Shown: one piece after another, positions 34,762-44,170 of the stretch | How the letters are laid out: each line of letters begins with the position of its first letter | Numbering within the stretch: position 1 is the stretch's first letter | Assembly: GCA_035631655.1 (NCBI GenBank) | Contig: DASQIH010000048.1 | Location: 9,137-73,136, forward strand | Source: Gp1-AA122 sp035631655 | GTDB lineage: Bacteria; Acidobacteriota; Terriglobia; Terriglobales; Acidobacteriaceae | DNA length: 64,000 bases | Reading direction: 5' to 3' | Program-made: the position numbers and the translations under genes | The notes under the pieces: model-generated | What the model saw: only the letters and a program-made list of their open reading frames with translations | Database searches by the model: none | What the model was told of the DNA's origin: nothing

Positions 34762-36102
34762 ATGAACGGCAAGAGCACACCCCACGTGGTGATTATCGGA
34801 GGCGGCTTTGGAGGACTCACTGCAGCCCGTTCCCTGGCCCGTCAGCCGGTGCGCATCACGCTCATCGATCGCAAGAACCATCACACGTTTCAGCCCCTGC
34901 TCTATCAGGTAGCCACCGCGGGCTTGTCGCCGGGAGAAATTGCCGCACCGATTCGTTGGATCTTGCGCGGACATGCCAATGTGCAGGTCCTTCTGGGAGA
35001 GGTCACAGACTTTGACTTGGCAGCGCGCATCGTCAAGCTGGCGGATATGCAGATGGCCTACGACTACCTGATCGTGGCCGCCGGGGCAACGCACTCCTAT
35101 TTTGGACACGACGAATGGGAACCGCTGGCGCCCGGTCTGAAGACCATCGAAGACGCCATCGAGATCCGCCGGCGCGTGTTGCTAGCCTTCGAGTTGGCGG
35201 AGCGGCAGGCTGCCCAAGGCGGCGAGCAGATGCCCCTGAACTTCGTGGTGATCGGTGCCGGCCCCACCGGAGTGGAACTGGCCGGCACGCTGGCCGAGAT
35301 CTCACGCCGTGCGCTGGCCAACGAATTTCGGTCCATTGATCCCAAGAGCACGCGAATTTTGCTCTTAGAAGGCGGACCGCGAATTCTGCCTGCCTATCCC
35401 GAGGATCTTTCCCGCAGCGCTGAAGAACAATTACGCCGCCTGGGAGTGGACGTGCAGGATTCGACGATGGTGACGGCTGTCGAGCCTGATGCCGTTCACG
35501 TTGGCGACAAACGATTGCCTGCCGCAGTCATTCTGTGGGCCGCCGGAGTAGCCGCCTCACCTTTGGGAAAGAAACTGGGCGCGTCAGTCGATCGCGCTGG
35601 ACGCGTGCTCGTGCAGCCCGACTTGAGTATTCCTGGTCATCCGGAGGTGTTTGTCATTGGCGATCTTGCCGCCCTGAAAGATGCGGCGGGCAAGCCGCTT
35701 CCGGGACTTGCCCCCGTAGCCATGCAGCAGGGACACGCTGTGGCGGCGAACGTCGCGCGAGATTTTATGGGCGAGCCGCGGGAAGCTTTCCACTATCGGG
35801 ACCGAGGGAGCCTGGCGACCATCGGACGCGCGGCGGCCGTCGCGCAGTTCGGAAAAGTACATTTATCCGGATACCTGGCCTGGCTTTCATGGCTTTTCAT
35901 TCACATCTTGTTCCTCATCGGTTTTCGCAACCGGCTGATTGTGATGATTCAGTGGGCCTGGTCGTATCTGACTTACGAACGCGGCGCGCGGCTGATTACA
36001 GGCGATGCACGGCTGCCCAGTTGGACGAAGACCCACCCGGAAGCACCAGTTACTGGCGAAAAGACTGGCTCCTCGGAAGCGTCGAAAACGGCGGCTGACT
36101 GA
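34762..36102 (+). CDS. ndh: Type II NADH dehydrogenase (NDH-2)
   Basis: The 446-residue flavoprotein transfers electrons from NADH to quinone at the inner face of the membrane without pumping protons. It has an FAD-binding motif VVIIGGGFGGLTAAR near the N-terminus, an NAD(P)H-binding motif FVVIGAGPTGVELAG, the second FAD motif PEVFVIGDLA, and a C-terminal hydrophobic/amphipathic region (LSWLFIHILFLIGFRNRLIVMIQW) for membrane attachment. The start ATG 34762 lacks a strong Shine-Dalgarno. Confidence 0.93.
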   Translation: MNGKSTPHVVIIGGGFGGLTAARSLARQPVRITLIDRKNHHTFQPLLYQVATAGLSPGEIAAPIRWILRGHANVQVLLGEVTDFDLAARIVKLADMQMAYDYLIVAAGATHSYFGHDEWEPLAPGLKTIEDAIEIRRRVLLAFELAERQAAQGGEQMPLNFVVIGAGPTGVELAGTLAEISRRALANEFRSIDPKSTRILLLEGGPRILPAYPEDLSRSAEEQLRRLGVDVQDSTMVTAVEPDAVHVGDKRLPAAVILWAAGVAASPLGKKLGASVDRAGRVLVQPDLSIPGHPEVFVIGDLAALKDAAGKPLPGLAPVAMQQGHAVAANVARDFMGEPREAFHYRDRGSLATIGRAAAVAQFGKVHLSGYLAWLSWLFIHILFLIGFRNRLIVMIQWAWSYLTYERGARLITGDARLPSWTKTHPEAPVTGEKTGSSEASKTAAD

Positions 36103-36326
36103 TCAGAATTCTCCCAGACCTCAAGCTTGCCTATGGCGGCGCTGGCATGCCTTTCATGGGAGCTCTTTTTATGCTGGCGCAGTCGATTTGAGAGACAATA
36201 AAAGTGACAGGGCTGTCGAGAGTGTGGACGGACTCTGCAACTGGAGCCCTCCAACCGCTCGGCGCGTCCTCTGAAGCTCACCATCGCAGCCAAGCTCGCG
36301 GAGAAAGCGCAGCCACTGCCTAACCG

Positions 36327-37652
36327 ATGAAACCGCTGCTGTCCCGATGCATTCTGCAGGTCATAACGACGCTCCTGCTGTCTCTCGCTGCAATTCCCGC
36401 TCCGGCTGAAGTTCTCAAGATTGTGGTCAACGACACCATTCAACCCATCACTGACGAATACATCGGCCGTGCTTTCGCCGACGCGAAACAGAAGGGAGAC
36501 CAGGCGGTGCTCATTGAACTCAGCACGCCGGGAGGGCTGGTGGAATCCACTCGGGACATCATCAACAAGATTCTGGAGTCGCCGGTTCCGGTCATTATTT
36601 ACGTGACCCCGGCTGGCAGCCGGGCGGCCTCAGCGGGATTCTTCATCCTCGAATCAGCCGACGTGGCAGCGATGGCGCCGGGAACCAATACCGGCGCAGC
36701 CCATCCCGTCACCATTGGCGCTGGCAAGTTGGATGAGGTCATGAAGCAGAAACTCGAGAACGACTCGGCTGCGTTGATGCGTTCGGTGGCCGCCAAACGC
36801 GGGCGCAACGTTGAGATTGCAGAGAGTGCTGTCCGCGAGTCGAAATCGTTCACCGAGGAAGAGGCGCTCAAGGACAAGCTGATCGACATCGTCGCCTCCA
36901 ATGAAGAGGATCTGTTCAGGCAGTTACAGGGACGGACCATTAAGCGTTTTAACGGGCAAGAAGTGAAGCTGAACCTGGTTGGGCAGGTGATCCGGCCTTA
37001 CGAAATGACGCTTAAGGAACGGATCCTGGGTTTCATCATGGACCCCAACATCGCGTTCATTTTGCTGGCCATCGGAGCGCTGGCACTGTATGCCGAGTTC
37101 AACCACCCCGGGGCGGTGTTGCCGGGAACGGTGGGCGTCATCTTTATCCTCCTGGCGGCCTTTGCTCTGAATCTGCTGCCGGTGCGCCATGCGGCGCTTG
37201 CGATGATACTTGGAGCCTTCATTCTCTTCGCACTGGAGGCCAAGTTTGCCACCCACGGGGTGCTTGGGTTAGGCGGCGTCGCGTTGCTTACCTTGGGCGC
37301 GCTGCTGCTGGTGGACGCTCCCATCCCCGAAATGCGCGTGAAACTGGTCACCGCGCTGGCGGTAAGCATTCCGGTCGGGTTAATCACGGTTTTTCTGATG
37401 AGCATCGCTCTCAAGGCGCGACGCAACAAAATCGTGACCGGCGTGCAAGGTCTGGTGGGCGAGGTTGGCGTGGCTCAGACCGCACTCTCGCCCCGTGGCA
37501 AGGTGTTTGTGCATGGCGAGATTTGGGATGCAGTCTCTGCGGTGACGGTCAGCGCTGGGGAGTCGGTCGTGGTACGCAGCGTGGATGGGTTGCAGTTAGC
37601 GGTAGAGCCGGTGCTGGCAACACAGCGGACGCCGATCTCGGCGCCGGTTTAG
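36327..37652 (+). CDS. NfeD-family membrane serine protease (ClpP-like)
   Basis: The long-form NfeD has a signal peptide (LLLSLAAIPAPAEV), a ClpP-class protease domain (about 35-220, with STPGGLVESTRDI and PAGSRAASAGFFILESAD, where the catalytic Ser is expected), four to five membrane helices, and a C-terminal OB-fold (GLVGEVGVAQTALSPRGKVFVHGEIWDAV). These proteases act with slipins. The slipin gene follows after a 247-base gap on the same strand, which supports the pairing. 441 residues. Confidence 0.92.
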   Translation: MKPLLSRCILQVITTLLLSLAAIPAPAEVLKIVVNDTIQPITDEYIGRAFADAKQKGDQAVLIELSTPGGLVESTRDIINKILESPVPVIIYVTPAGSRAASAGFFILESADVAAMAPGTNTGAAHPVTIGAGKLDEVMKQKLENDSAALMRSVAAKRGRNVEIAESAVRESKSFTEEEALKDKLIDIVASNEEDLFRQLQGRTIKRFNGQEVKLNLVGQVIRPYEMTLKERILGFIMDPNIAFILLAIGALALYAEFNHPGAVLPGTVGVIFILLAAFALNLLPVRHAALAMILGAFILFALEAKFATHGVLGLGGVALLTLGALLLVDAPIPEMRVKLVTALAVSIPVGLITVFLMSIALKARRNKIVTGVQGLVGEVGVAQTALSPRGKVFVHGEIWDAVSAVTVSAGESVVVRSVDGLQLAVEPVLATQRTPISAPV

Positions 37653-37683
37653 TGGATTATTTCTGTTAAGGCATCTCCGTCCA

Positions 37684-37726
37684 TGTCGTCATTCTGAGCG
37701 GACGTTAGTCCGCGAAGAATCTCGCG
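37684..37726 (+). repeat. GTCATTCTGAG-type dispersed repeat (family B)
   Basis: The unit TGTCGTCATTCTGAG, inner hairpin GCGGAC-GTTA-GTCCGC, then GAAGAATCTCGCG, lies in the gap between the NfeD and slipin genes. Confidence 0.65.
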
Positions 37727-37899
37727 TGCAGCGCTCGACAGCCAGTGGTGCCACAAGGTCTCCCCAGACTGACCCTCGCCCACCCGGAAGCGCATCTCCT
37801 CAGGTAACCGCTGGGCATCGGAAATGCCGCAATCAGCGCGTTGATTTGGGATACAATCCGCCCCAGGAGCACTCCTGACAAGTCAGGCTTGGAGGCAGG

Positions 37900-38682
37900 A
37901 TGCCGATACCCTTGTCCTTCGTCGTCATCATCATTGTCGCCCTTTATTTGTTGAGTTCTATCAAGATCCTTGCTGAGTACGAGCGCGGCGTTATCTTCCG
38001 GCTGGGGCGTTTGCTGGACCGCGAGAAGGGACCAGGCATCATCCTGGTGTTTGCGCCCGTGGATCGCATGGTGCGCATCTCGTTGCGGCAGGAAGCCCTG
38101 GAGGTGCCGCCGCAGGACATCATCACCCGCGACAACGTTACCCTGAAGGTCAACGCTGTGATCTTCCTGCGGGTCATTGATCCCCGCAAGGCGGTGGTGG
38201 AAGTTTCTAATTACGTTTACCAGACCTCCCAGTTTGCGCAGACGACGCTGCGGTCGGTTCTGGGGGAATTGGAACTGGACGAACTGCTGGCACATCGCGA
38301 CAAAATCAACCTCCGGCTGCAGAGCATTCTCGATACTCACACCGCGCCATGGGGCGTCAAGGTGGTAAATGTCGAGGTCAAACAAGTCGATATGCCCGAA
38401 ACTATGCTGCGGGCTATGGCCAAGCAGGCCGAGGCGGAACGGGAGAAGCGATCGAAGATCATCCATGCGGAGGGCGAGTTCTCGGCGGCGCAGCGACTGG
38501 TGGATGCCGCGCATCTGCTCGCGACCGAGCCGGTCAGTGTGCAGTTGCGCTACCTGCAGACCCTGACTGAAATCGGGGTGGAGAAGAACACGACCGTGGT
38601 CTTCCCCGTTCCCGTGGACGTCTTCGTTGGGATTCAGAAGCTGGTGTCGCAAGCAACAGAGGCCGGCAAGAAAACGGGATAG
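37900..38682 (+). CDS. Slipin (stomatin/SPFH, band 7 family)
   Basis: The 260-residue protein has an N-terminal membrane hairpin (FVVIIIVALYLLSSIKIL) and the SPFH domain (YERGVIFRLGRLLDREKGPGIILVFAPVDRMVRI), then a coiled-coil (AKQAEAEREKRSKIIHAEGEFSAAQRL). It scaffolds membrane microdomains and is a substrate or partner of the NfeD protease upstream. GGAGG stands 5-6 bases before ATG 37900. Confidence 0.95.
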   Translation: MPIPLSFVVIIIVALYLLSSIKILAEYERGVIFRLGRLLDREKGPGIILVFAPVDRMVRISLRQEALEVPPQDIITRDNVTLKVNAVIFLRVIDPRKAVVEVSNYVYQTSQFAQTTLRSVLGELELDELLAHRDKINLRLQSILDTHTAPWGVKVVNVEVKQVDMPETMLRAMAKQAEAEREKRSKIIHAEGEFSAAQRLVDAAHLLATEPVSVQLRYLQTLTEIGVEKNTTVVFPVPVDVFVGIQKLVSQATEAGKKTG

Positions 38683-38749
38683 CAGAAAGACAGCCACGGA
38701 TTCGCACAGATCAGGCGATTTCGGGTGGATGGCTGAGCAGGAGTAAACG

Positions 38750-39346
38750 ATGACGGGTGATCAGGACACTGAAATTACGTTGGGTACGGGCAAGATGCTG
38801 GCCCTGTTCTTCGGGCTGGTGGCGCTATGCGCCGTGTTCTTCGGGATGGGCTACGCGCTCGGCCGCAGTTCCAACCGGCCAGTGCTGGCCGCGGATGCCG
38901 GCTCTCCGGCCGCAGGCGTCGTACGTTCTACCGGCACGAAACCGACCACCCCGGATAATGCCGTCAAGCCCTCTGATTTGACCTTCTACAAATCAGTCGA
39001 GCAGAAAGACGCCAATCCACAGCTCGCACCCGCCGATGCCAGCACCCCACCCTCTCCTGCTCCCGCACAAAACGCAAATGCCACCGGCCAACCTGCGCCT
39101 CCCGATCCGGCGACCATCGGCAATACCAGTTCTTACTATGTGCAAGTGGCAGCGGTCACGAAGCAGGAGGATGCAGAAGCCCTGGTGGATGCGCTGAAGA
39201 AAAAACAGTATCCGGCGTTTACCAATAATTCCACGACCGACAAGCTGTTTCACGTGCAGATCGGCCCTTACGGGGATATCAAAGATGCGGAGGCTATCCG
39301 CGCCAAGCTGATCGGCGACGGCTACAACCCCATCCTGAAAAAGTAG
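38750..39346 (+). CDS. SPOR-domain membrane protein
   Basis: The 198-residue protein has one membrane helix (about 17-42), a Pro/Ala-rich periplasmic linker (about 45-125) and a C-terminal SPOR domain (about 128-198, YYVQVAAVTKQEDAEALVDALKKKQYPAF, then FHVQIGPYGDIKDAEAIRAKL). SPOR domains bind denuded glycan strands at the division septum. Weakly linked to the slipin gene 67 bases upstream. Confidence 0.9.
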   Translation: MTGDQDTEITLGTGKMLALFFGLVALCAVFFGMGYALGRSSNRPVLAADAGSPAAGVVRSTGTKPTTPDNAVKPSDLTFYKSVEQKDANPQLAPADASTPPSPAPAQNANATGQPAPPDPATIGNTSSYYVQVAAVTKQEDAEALVDALKKKQYPAFTNNSTTDKLFHVQIGPYGDIKDAEAIRAKLIGDGYNPILKK

Positions 39347-39347
39347 T

Positions 39348-39959
39348 TCATTCCCGGCTGAAGCGCTGTTCCTTCCACGGGTCCCCGTACATGTGATACC
39401 CGTTCTGTTCCCAAAAGCCGGGGACATCGTGAGCAAGAAATTCAATGCCCCGCACCCACTTCACCGATTTCCACGCATACAGGTGGGGAACAATCAGACG
39501 CAACGGATAACCATGCTCAGGAGACAAAGGCTGGCCATCATGGTGGGTGGCAAACAGGACTTCCTCCCGGTCGAGATCAGCCAAGGGAACGTTAGCGGTG
39601 AATCCCTGCTCGGCGTGCACCAGAACGTAGGCGGCCCCTGGCTTGAGTTTCACCCGTCGCAGTACCTCGCGAAAAACAACCCCTTCCCATTGGTTGTCGA
39701 AGCGACTCCAGCGGGTGACGCAGTGGAAGTCGCTGGTGCGCCGGACTCTGGGGAGTTGACTGAATTCCTCCCAAGTCCACCGCAGCGGCTCTTCGATTTG
39801 CCCGTAGACGCGGAAATCCCAGGTTGTGGGATCGAAGCGCGGAACGGAACCGTAATGGAGCACAGGCCATTTCAAGGTTAGGGACTGGCCCGGCGGGAGG
39901 AGGCCTTGGGATTTTTTCAGCTTTTCCCGTTCGCGGCGTTCGTTCCCTTCAAAAAGCAT
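39348..39959 (-). CDS. Sulfite-oxidase-like molybdopterin enzyme, cytoplasmic
   Basis: The protein has 203 residues from ATG 39959. It holds the oxidoreductase molybdopterin-binding fold, with Mo-ligand C80 in DFHCVTRW and late motifs LRLIVPHLYAWKSVKWVRGIEFL and GFWEQNGYHMYGDPW. It lacks the Tat signal and heme domain of MsrP/YedY and of sulfite oxidases, so it belongs to the short uncharacterised group. The longer upstream frame is built from a dispersed repeat and is rejected. It is convergent with the SPOR gene, 1 base apart. Confidence 0.85.
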   Translation of the reverse strand: MLFEGNERREREKLKKSQGLLPPGQSLTLKWPVLHYGSVPRFDPTTWDFRVYGQIEEPLRWTWEEFSQLPRVRRTSDFHCVTRWSRFDNQWEGVVFREVLRRVKLKPGAAYVLVHAEQGFTANVPLADLDREEVLFATHHDGQPLSPEHGYPLRLIVPHLYAWKSVKWVRGIEFLAHDVPGFWEQNGYHMYGDPWKEQRFSRE

Positions 39960-39970
39960 GGTTGTTATCA

Positions 39971-40011
39971 GGAAATCCGGATTCCTCGCGCCTAAAGCCG
40001 CTCGGAATGAC
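39971..40011 (-). repeat. GTCATTCCGAG-type dispersed repeat (family B) upstream of the molybdoenzyme
   Basis: On the minus strand it reads GTCATTCCGAGCGG, CTTTAGG, then CGCGAGGAATC. It lies directly upstream of the molybdoenzyme start. A separate hairpin (GCAGCGC-TTAAA-GCGCTGC, 40035-40053) follows. Confidence 0.6.
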
Positions 40012-40106
40012 CATACATGAGAAGAGCTTGGTATGCAGCGCTTAAAGCGCTGCTCCATCCAAAACTATGCTGTTCGATCCCATAACCAGATGGAACATCA
40101 ATCCAA

Positions 40107-40124
40107 CATTGACATGCGTCAATG
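40107..40124. promoter_or_regulatory. Palindromic operator over a likely -35 box of the arsR-type gene
   Basis: CATTGAC-ATGC-GTCAATG is a perfect 7-bp inverted repeat. It contains TTGACA (40109-40114), a consensus -35 hexamer, with a TATTTC-like -10 about 17 bases on (40132-40137). A regulator bound here would block RNA polymerase. Confidence 0.6.
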
Positions 40125-40148
40125 AATCGGGTATTTCTTCGTGCGGTG

Positions 40149-40448
40149 ATGGACAACGCGGAGGAAAAGATCGATCGCATGCTGCGCGCCGTCGCGGACC
40201 GCACTCGCCGCCGTATTCTACTGGCCCTTAAAGCAAAAGGGGCGTGCTCAATTGGCAAGGAGGTCGGGCTCTGCGCTTGCGATATCGAGCAGCGCGTGCG
40301 CCTGTCACAGCCTACGATTTCTCATCACATGACCATTTTAAAGAAGGCTGGTTTAGTGGAGGCGCAGAAGCAAGGGCAGTGGATGTGGTATCGGCGCAAC
40401 GAGACGGCTCTGCGTGAACTGGCGCGCAACCTGCGGGATGAACTGTGA
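40149..40448 (+). CDS. ArsR/SmtB-family regulator
   Basis: The protein has 99 residues from ATG 40149; an ATG at 40122 lies inside the palindrome. The winged helix (DIEQRVRLSQPTISHHMTILKKAGLV) is preceded by GLCACDI with C42 and C44, the position of the alpha-3 metal or As(III) site of ArsR (ELCVCDL), plus C33. The sensed ion is probably a soft metal or arsenite; no arsenic or efflux gene is adjacent. The palindrome upstream suggests autoregulation. Confidence 0.85.
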   Translation: MDNAEEKIDRMLRAVADRTRRRILLALKAKGACSIGKEVGLCACDIEQRVRLSQPTISHHMTILKKAGLVEAQKQGQWMWYRRNETALRELARNLRDEL

Positions 40449-40476
40449 ATTTGTCTGGGGAGCTTAAGTTCTGCAC

Positions 40477-40515
40477 GCGAGACCTGTCGCCGGGCTACGC
40501 CCGGCTCAGGGTGAC
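40477..40515 (-). repeat. GTCACCCTGAG-type dispersed repeat (family B)
   Basis: The minus strand reads GTCACCCTGAG, then the hairpin CCGGGC-GTA-GCCCGG, then GACAGGTCTCGC. It lies between the arsR-type gene and the 3' end of the histidine kinase gene. Confidence 0.6.
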
Positions 40516-40536
40516 GGCATAAATTGAGCAGAGGAA

Positions 40537-43500
40537 CTAGTTTCCGGAAGCTGCGGCAGCCTGGGTTTTCTGCAGTAACTTCCGCGCGGCGGTGATCAAG
40601 TCCGCAACCTCGAAGGGTTTGACCAGGAATGGGAGGTTATTCGATTGCAGGAAACCGCGCATCTCAAGATCCATCGCCGTCGAGAAGGTGAATAGCACGC
40701 GGTTTTCCATGTCGGGGCACTTTTCTTTCAACCATTGATACATCTCGCGCGCGCCCCAGTTCGCCTGCGTGCCGTTGGTGACCAGGGCATCGAATCGCTC
40801 CGCCAGCAGGCGTTCTTTCATGGTGTCGCCGCTGGTGACTGTGGCGACCTTGGCTCCGGCGCCGACCAGGACATCGCGTTCAAACTCCAACACGGCTTCT
40901 TCCTCTTCCACAACCAGGACATAGCCTTCAATCACCAGTTCCCGCTTGGGGGCTGGGACTTCCCTGTCCGCGGCGCCGGCGCTGTGGCCACAGATGGGAA
41001 TGCGTACTTCCAACACCGCGCCTCCTTCAGGCCGGTTATGCGCGACGATGTCGCCGCCATGTTCTTTCACGATCCCATAGCAGATGCTAAGACCCAGACC
41101 GGTTCCCTTCCCGATGCTCTTGGTGGTGTAGAAAGGATCAAAAATGCGCTTCGGATCCTGGATGCCGGGGCCGCTGTCTTGAAACTCGACGCATACGAAC
41201 TTATCCTTGGGGTAGAGCTTCACTTTCAGAGTGCCGCGCGGGCTATTTTCCAGCATGGCATCAAGCGCGTTGTTGATGATGTTCAGGAAGACCTGCTCCA
41301 GTTGGTGCGGATCCGCATCCGCGTTGGGAGTGTTGGGATCGATTTCGCGTTCCACGGCGATGTTGTTGACCTTCAGATCGTAGTCGCGAAGAATGAGCGT
41401 TTCATCGAGTACCTTGCGGAGATCAACTTCCTGTTTCTGCGACTTGCGCTGGCGGGCAAACGACAAAAGGTTCTGCACCACGCGGTGAGTCCGCTGTGCC
41501 TGCTTAAACATCTTGCGAACATAGTCCTGGGCACGCTCTTGCAGGCCTTCGCTCTCCAGCAGTTGTGCGTAACCCAGAATGGCCGTTAATGGATTGTTTA
41601 ATTCATGCGCTACGCCGGCAATCAGTTGCCCGACTGCCGACATCTTCTCGCTCTGCAGCAGTTGCTCCTGGGTCTTGCGTAGATCGTCGTAAGCGCGGCA
41701 GGTTTCCTCGTACAAGCGGACTTTTTCGATGGTCGTGGCCAGCTGCCGACCGATGGCAACCAGCAGGTTCTCGTCATTGCTGCAGAAAGTACGCGTTTCC
41801 CGGCAGCTGATGCCCAGAACCCCGATGGGAAGATCCTTACTCCATAGCAGAACCCAAATCCAGGATGGCAGGCCGTCCGCCTGGACAAATTCCGCGACCA
41901 ACGGCGGGAGGTGGGGCAGGAATTCGTGTGTGATGACTTCGGTACGGGAGCGCATCACGAGCTCGCCGAACCCTCCAGGTAATGCGACTTCCGAAAACTT
42001 CTGGCGGTCACCGCTGCGCTGGCCCCAACCCGCCCGGCGCCGCAAAGTCGTATTGTCGGCGTCGGAGAGGTATACCGAGCCCGTTTCCGCGCCAAACAAA
42101 GTGACCACCTGGCGCAGGGTGAGATTCAGGATTTCATCCAAGTCGAAGGACTGGGTCGCGATCACCGCCATCGCGTTAAGCGCGTTCAACTCGCGGTTGC
42201 GCCGCCGAATTTCTTCCTCGGCACGCTTCTTCTCCGTCATATCGAGGAGAAAGCCCTGGTAACGATCGATCCTGCCGGCGGCATTCCGGCTGGCAAAACT
42301 GCTTTCAACGGCATTCAGCAGCGTGCCATCCTTCCGGCGCATGGTGACTTCAAAATTTCGTACGTAGTTGTGCTTTTCCATCTCCCGACGGAAGAGCTCG
42401 CGCTGCTCTGGCGAGGCATAAAGCTCGTTCTCCAAATTGAGGACCATCAACTCTTCGCGGCCCTTATAACCGAGCATCTGGACGAACGCGTCGTTGCAGT
42501 CCACTAGCCGGCCCTCGGGAGTGGCAACGAAAACGCCCTCTTGTACCTGCTCAAACAGCAGCCGATATTTTTCTTCCGCAGCTCGCCGCTCCGTGGTGTC
42601 ACGAATGACGTGGATCGTGCCTTTCTGCTTGCTGTTCTGGTCGGTATAGGAAGAAGTGGAAACCAGAGAATAGCCACCAAAGCAGGGATCGGAGCCTTCC
42701 ACGAAATCCACATCCCCGCGCGAGCAGTACGGGCAACCCTTCCATTGCTCATAGGTTTTGGAGAGGATGGTCTCGCACGGATTGCCTACTACCGCCGCCG
42801 GAGCAAGGTTGAGGCGCCCCACCAGCGCCTGATTCACTTTCATGATCTTGAACTCGGCGTCGTGGACCAGGATGAGGTCCTGGATGGAATCAAAGGTGTT
42901 GACCCACTGCCGCTGCGAACGCAGCACCTGCTCCATCAGGCGGACGTTCTCCACCGCAATGCCCAGCTGGTTGGCGCTAGTTTCCAGAAATTCCAGATCT
43001 TCCGGGGTGTAAGAGCGCCAGTGACGGCTGCCCAGGGCGAGGACTCCGATTACTGATTTTTTGCCGCGCACCGGGACCATCAGCACATGATGAAATTTTT
43101 CCTTCTTCAGCGCATTTTGTAGATCCGGGTCGGCAGTCTTAGTTTTGATGACAGCCGGTTTGCCGTTAAGGATCAGGTTGCGCATCGTCTCGTCGGTCGC
43201 AATCGAGCCCCGCGCCATCATGAATTCCGGCGAGAGGCCGATTTGTTGCACGACCACCAACTTCTCGTCCTCCTGTTGCAACCGGAACCAGGCCGCCCGA
43301 GCTTTCATCAGCTTCTTGAGTTCTTCCAGAGCCGTCAGCAGCATGGGGCCCGACTGCGTGGAACGGGCGATGCTGGTGGTGAGCGCATTCACGACGGCCA
43401 GCCGACGAGTGCGGGCCCGCGAATCATCGAAGACCACCAGCAGCATGCTCAAACCGAGCAGCAGACCCGGGATCAGGTCCACGCCGGCGGGCAAATGCAA

Positions 43501-44037
43501 ATTGACGGCAGCCCAATCGAGGTTCACTGAGAGCAGGCTGAGGCTCAATAGCCAAGGGCCAATTTCCCACCGACCCCAGCGGACCTTTATCAGCTGCACA
43601 ACTGCGGTGATCGCCACAACCCGGTAGGCCACTTCCAGGGCTAGGCGCAGAGTAATGGAATCCGGCCAAAGAAACGGGCGCACCACCGCATAACCGACTA
43701 CGACAATAGAGGCAAAGAGCAGGGGCAGAAACAATTTCCGGGCACGAGTGTAGGAAAATACGGCGGCAGCAAATACACAGACCGCCAGCACAAACGTGCC
43801 TTCTGCGATGGCCAGTCCGTATTGCGGCTCCCATGCTGCCAAAGGCAGGCGAGAGACTAGGTAGACAATCCAGCCCAGAATCCAGATCAGCAGATAGCGT
43901 TCGCGGAAAGTACGGAATACGACCAGACTGGCCGCCAGCATAATGAAAGCGGCCGATTCCTGCGGCGTCAGCTTGAGGATGGCCGCTCCGGCCAAGGTCC
44001 ACAGGCTGAGTAGAAGGTTCATGGTAGCTGTCGACAC
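40537..44037 (-). CDS. Membrane-anchored hybrid sensor histidine kinase with GAF and PAS domains and a pseudo-receiver
   Basis: The 1166-residue protein starts with seven membrane helices (about 1-210), then GAF (about 225-370), PAS (about 385-480, with a Cys-rich KGCPYCSRG loop), PAS (about 485-610) and GAF (about 630-780). HisKA follows with the phospho-His motif AHELNNPL (near 810), then HATPase with N and G boxes (NIINNALDA, DSGPGI, GTGLGLS), and a C-terminal receiver-like domain (about 1040-1160). In the last, the phosphoacceptor Asp is Asn (near 1085, DALVTNGT), though the Lys of FLVKPFE is kept, so relay through it is unlikely. It is divergent from an HD-GYP response regulator, a probable partner. 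Confidence 0.92.
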   Translation of the reverse strand: MSTATMNLLLSLWTLAGAAILKLTPQESAAFIMLAASLVVFRTFRERYLLIWILGWIVYLVSRLPLAAWEPQYGLAIAEGTFVLAVCVFAAAVFSYTRARKLFLPLLFASIVVVGYAVVRPFLWPDSITLRLALEVAYRVVAITAVVQLIKVRWGRWEIGPWLLSLSLLSVNLDWAAVNLHLPAGVDLIPGLLLGLSMLLVVFDDSRARTRRLAVVNALTTSIARSTQSGPMLLTALEELKKLMKARAAWFRLQQEDEKLVVVQQIGLSPEFMMARGSIATDETMRNLILNGKPAVIKTKTADPDLQNALKKEKFHHVLMVPVRGKKSVIGVLALGSRHWRSYTPEDLEFLETSANQLGIAVENVRLMEQVLRSQRQWVNTFDSIQDLILVHDAEFKIMKVNQALVGRLNLAPAAVVGNPCETILSKTYEQWKGCPYCSRGDVDFVEGSDPCFGGYSLVSTSSYTDQNSKQKGTIHVIRDTTERRAAEEKYRLLFEQVQEGVFVATPEGRLVDCNDAFVQMLGYKGREELMVLNLENELYASPEQRELFRREMEKHNYVRNFEVTMRRKDGTLLNAVESSFASRNAAGRIDRYQGFLLDMTEKKRAEEEIRRRNRELNALNAMAVIATQSFDLDEILNLTLRQVVTLFGAETGSVYLSDADNTTLRRRAGWGQRSGDRQKFSEVALPGGFGELVMRSRTEVITHEFLPHLPPLVAEFVQADGLPSWIWVLLWSKDLPIGVLGISCRETRTFCSNDENLLVAIGRQLATTIEKVRLYEETCRAYDDLRKTQEQLLQSEKMSAVGQLIAGVAHELNNPLTAILGYAQLLESEGLQERAQDYVRKMFKQAQRTHRVVQNLLSFARQRKSQKQEVDLRKVLDETLILRDYDLKVNNIAVEREIDPNTPNADADPHQLEQVFLNIINNALDAMLENSPRGTLKVKLYPKDKFVCVEFQDSGPGIQDPKRIFDPFYTTKSIGKGTGLGLSICYGIVKEHGGDIVAHNRPEGGAVLEVRIPICGHSAGAADREVPAPKRELVIEGYVLVVEEEEAVLEFERDVLVGAGAKVATVTSGDTMKERLLAERFDALVTNGTQANWGAREMYQWLKEKCPDMENRVLFTFSTAMDLEMRGFLQSNNLPFLVKPFEVADLITAARKLLQKTQAAAASGN

Positions 44038-44170
44038 GAAGGTACCGGCTTTCTAAATATCATGCTTCCCGTGCCTAGCGATGACTTTTCGACTGGCCGA
44101 TGGTTACCGTGGTTACCTCCAGGAAAAGGGCAGAAAAAGGGGGAACTTGGGGTAAACTGAGCCTACTGCC

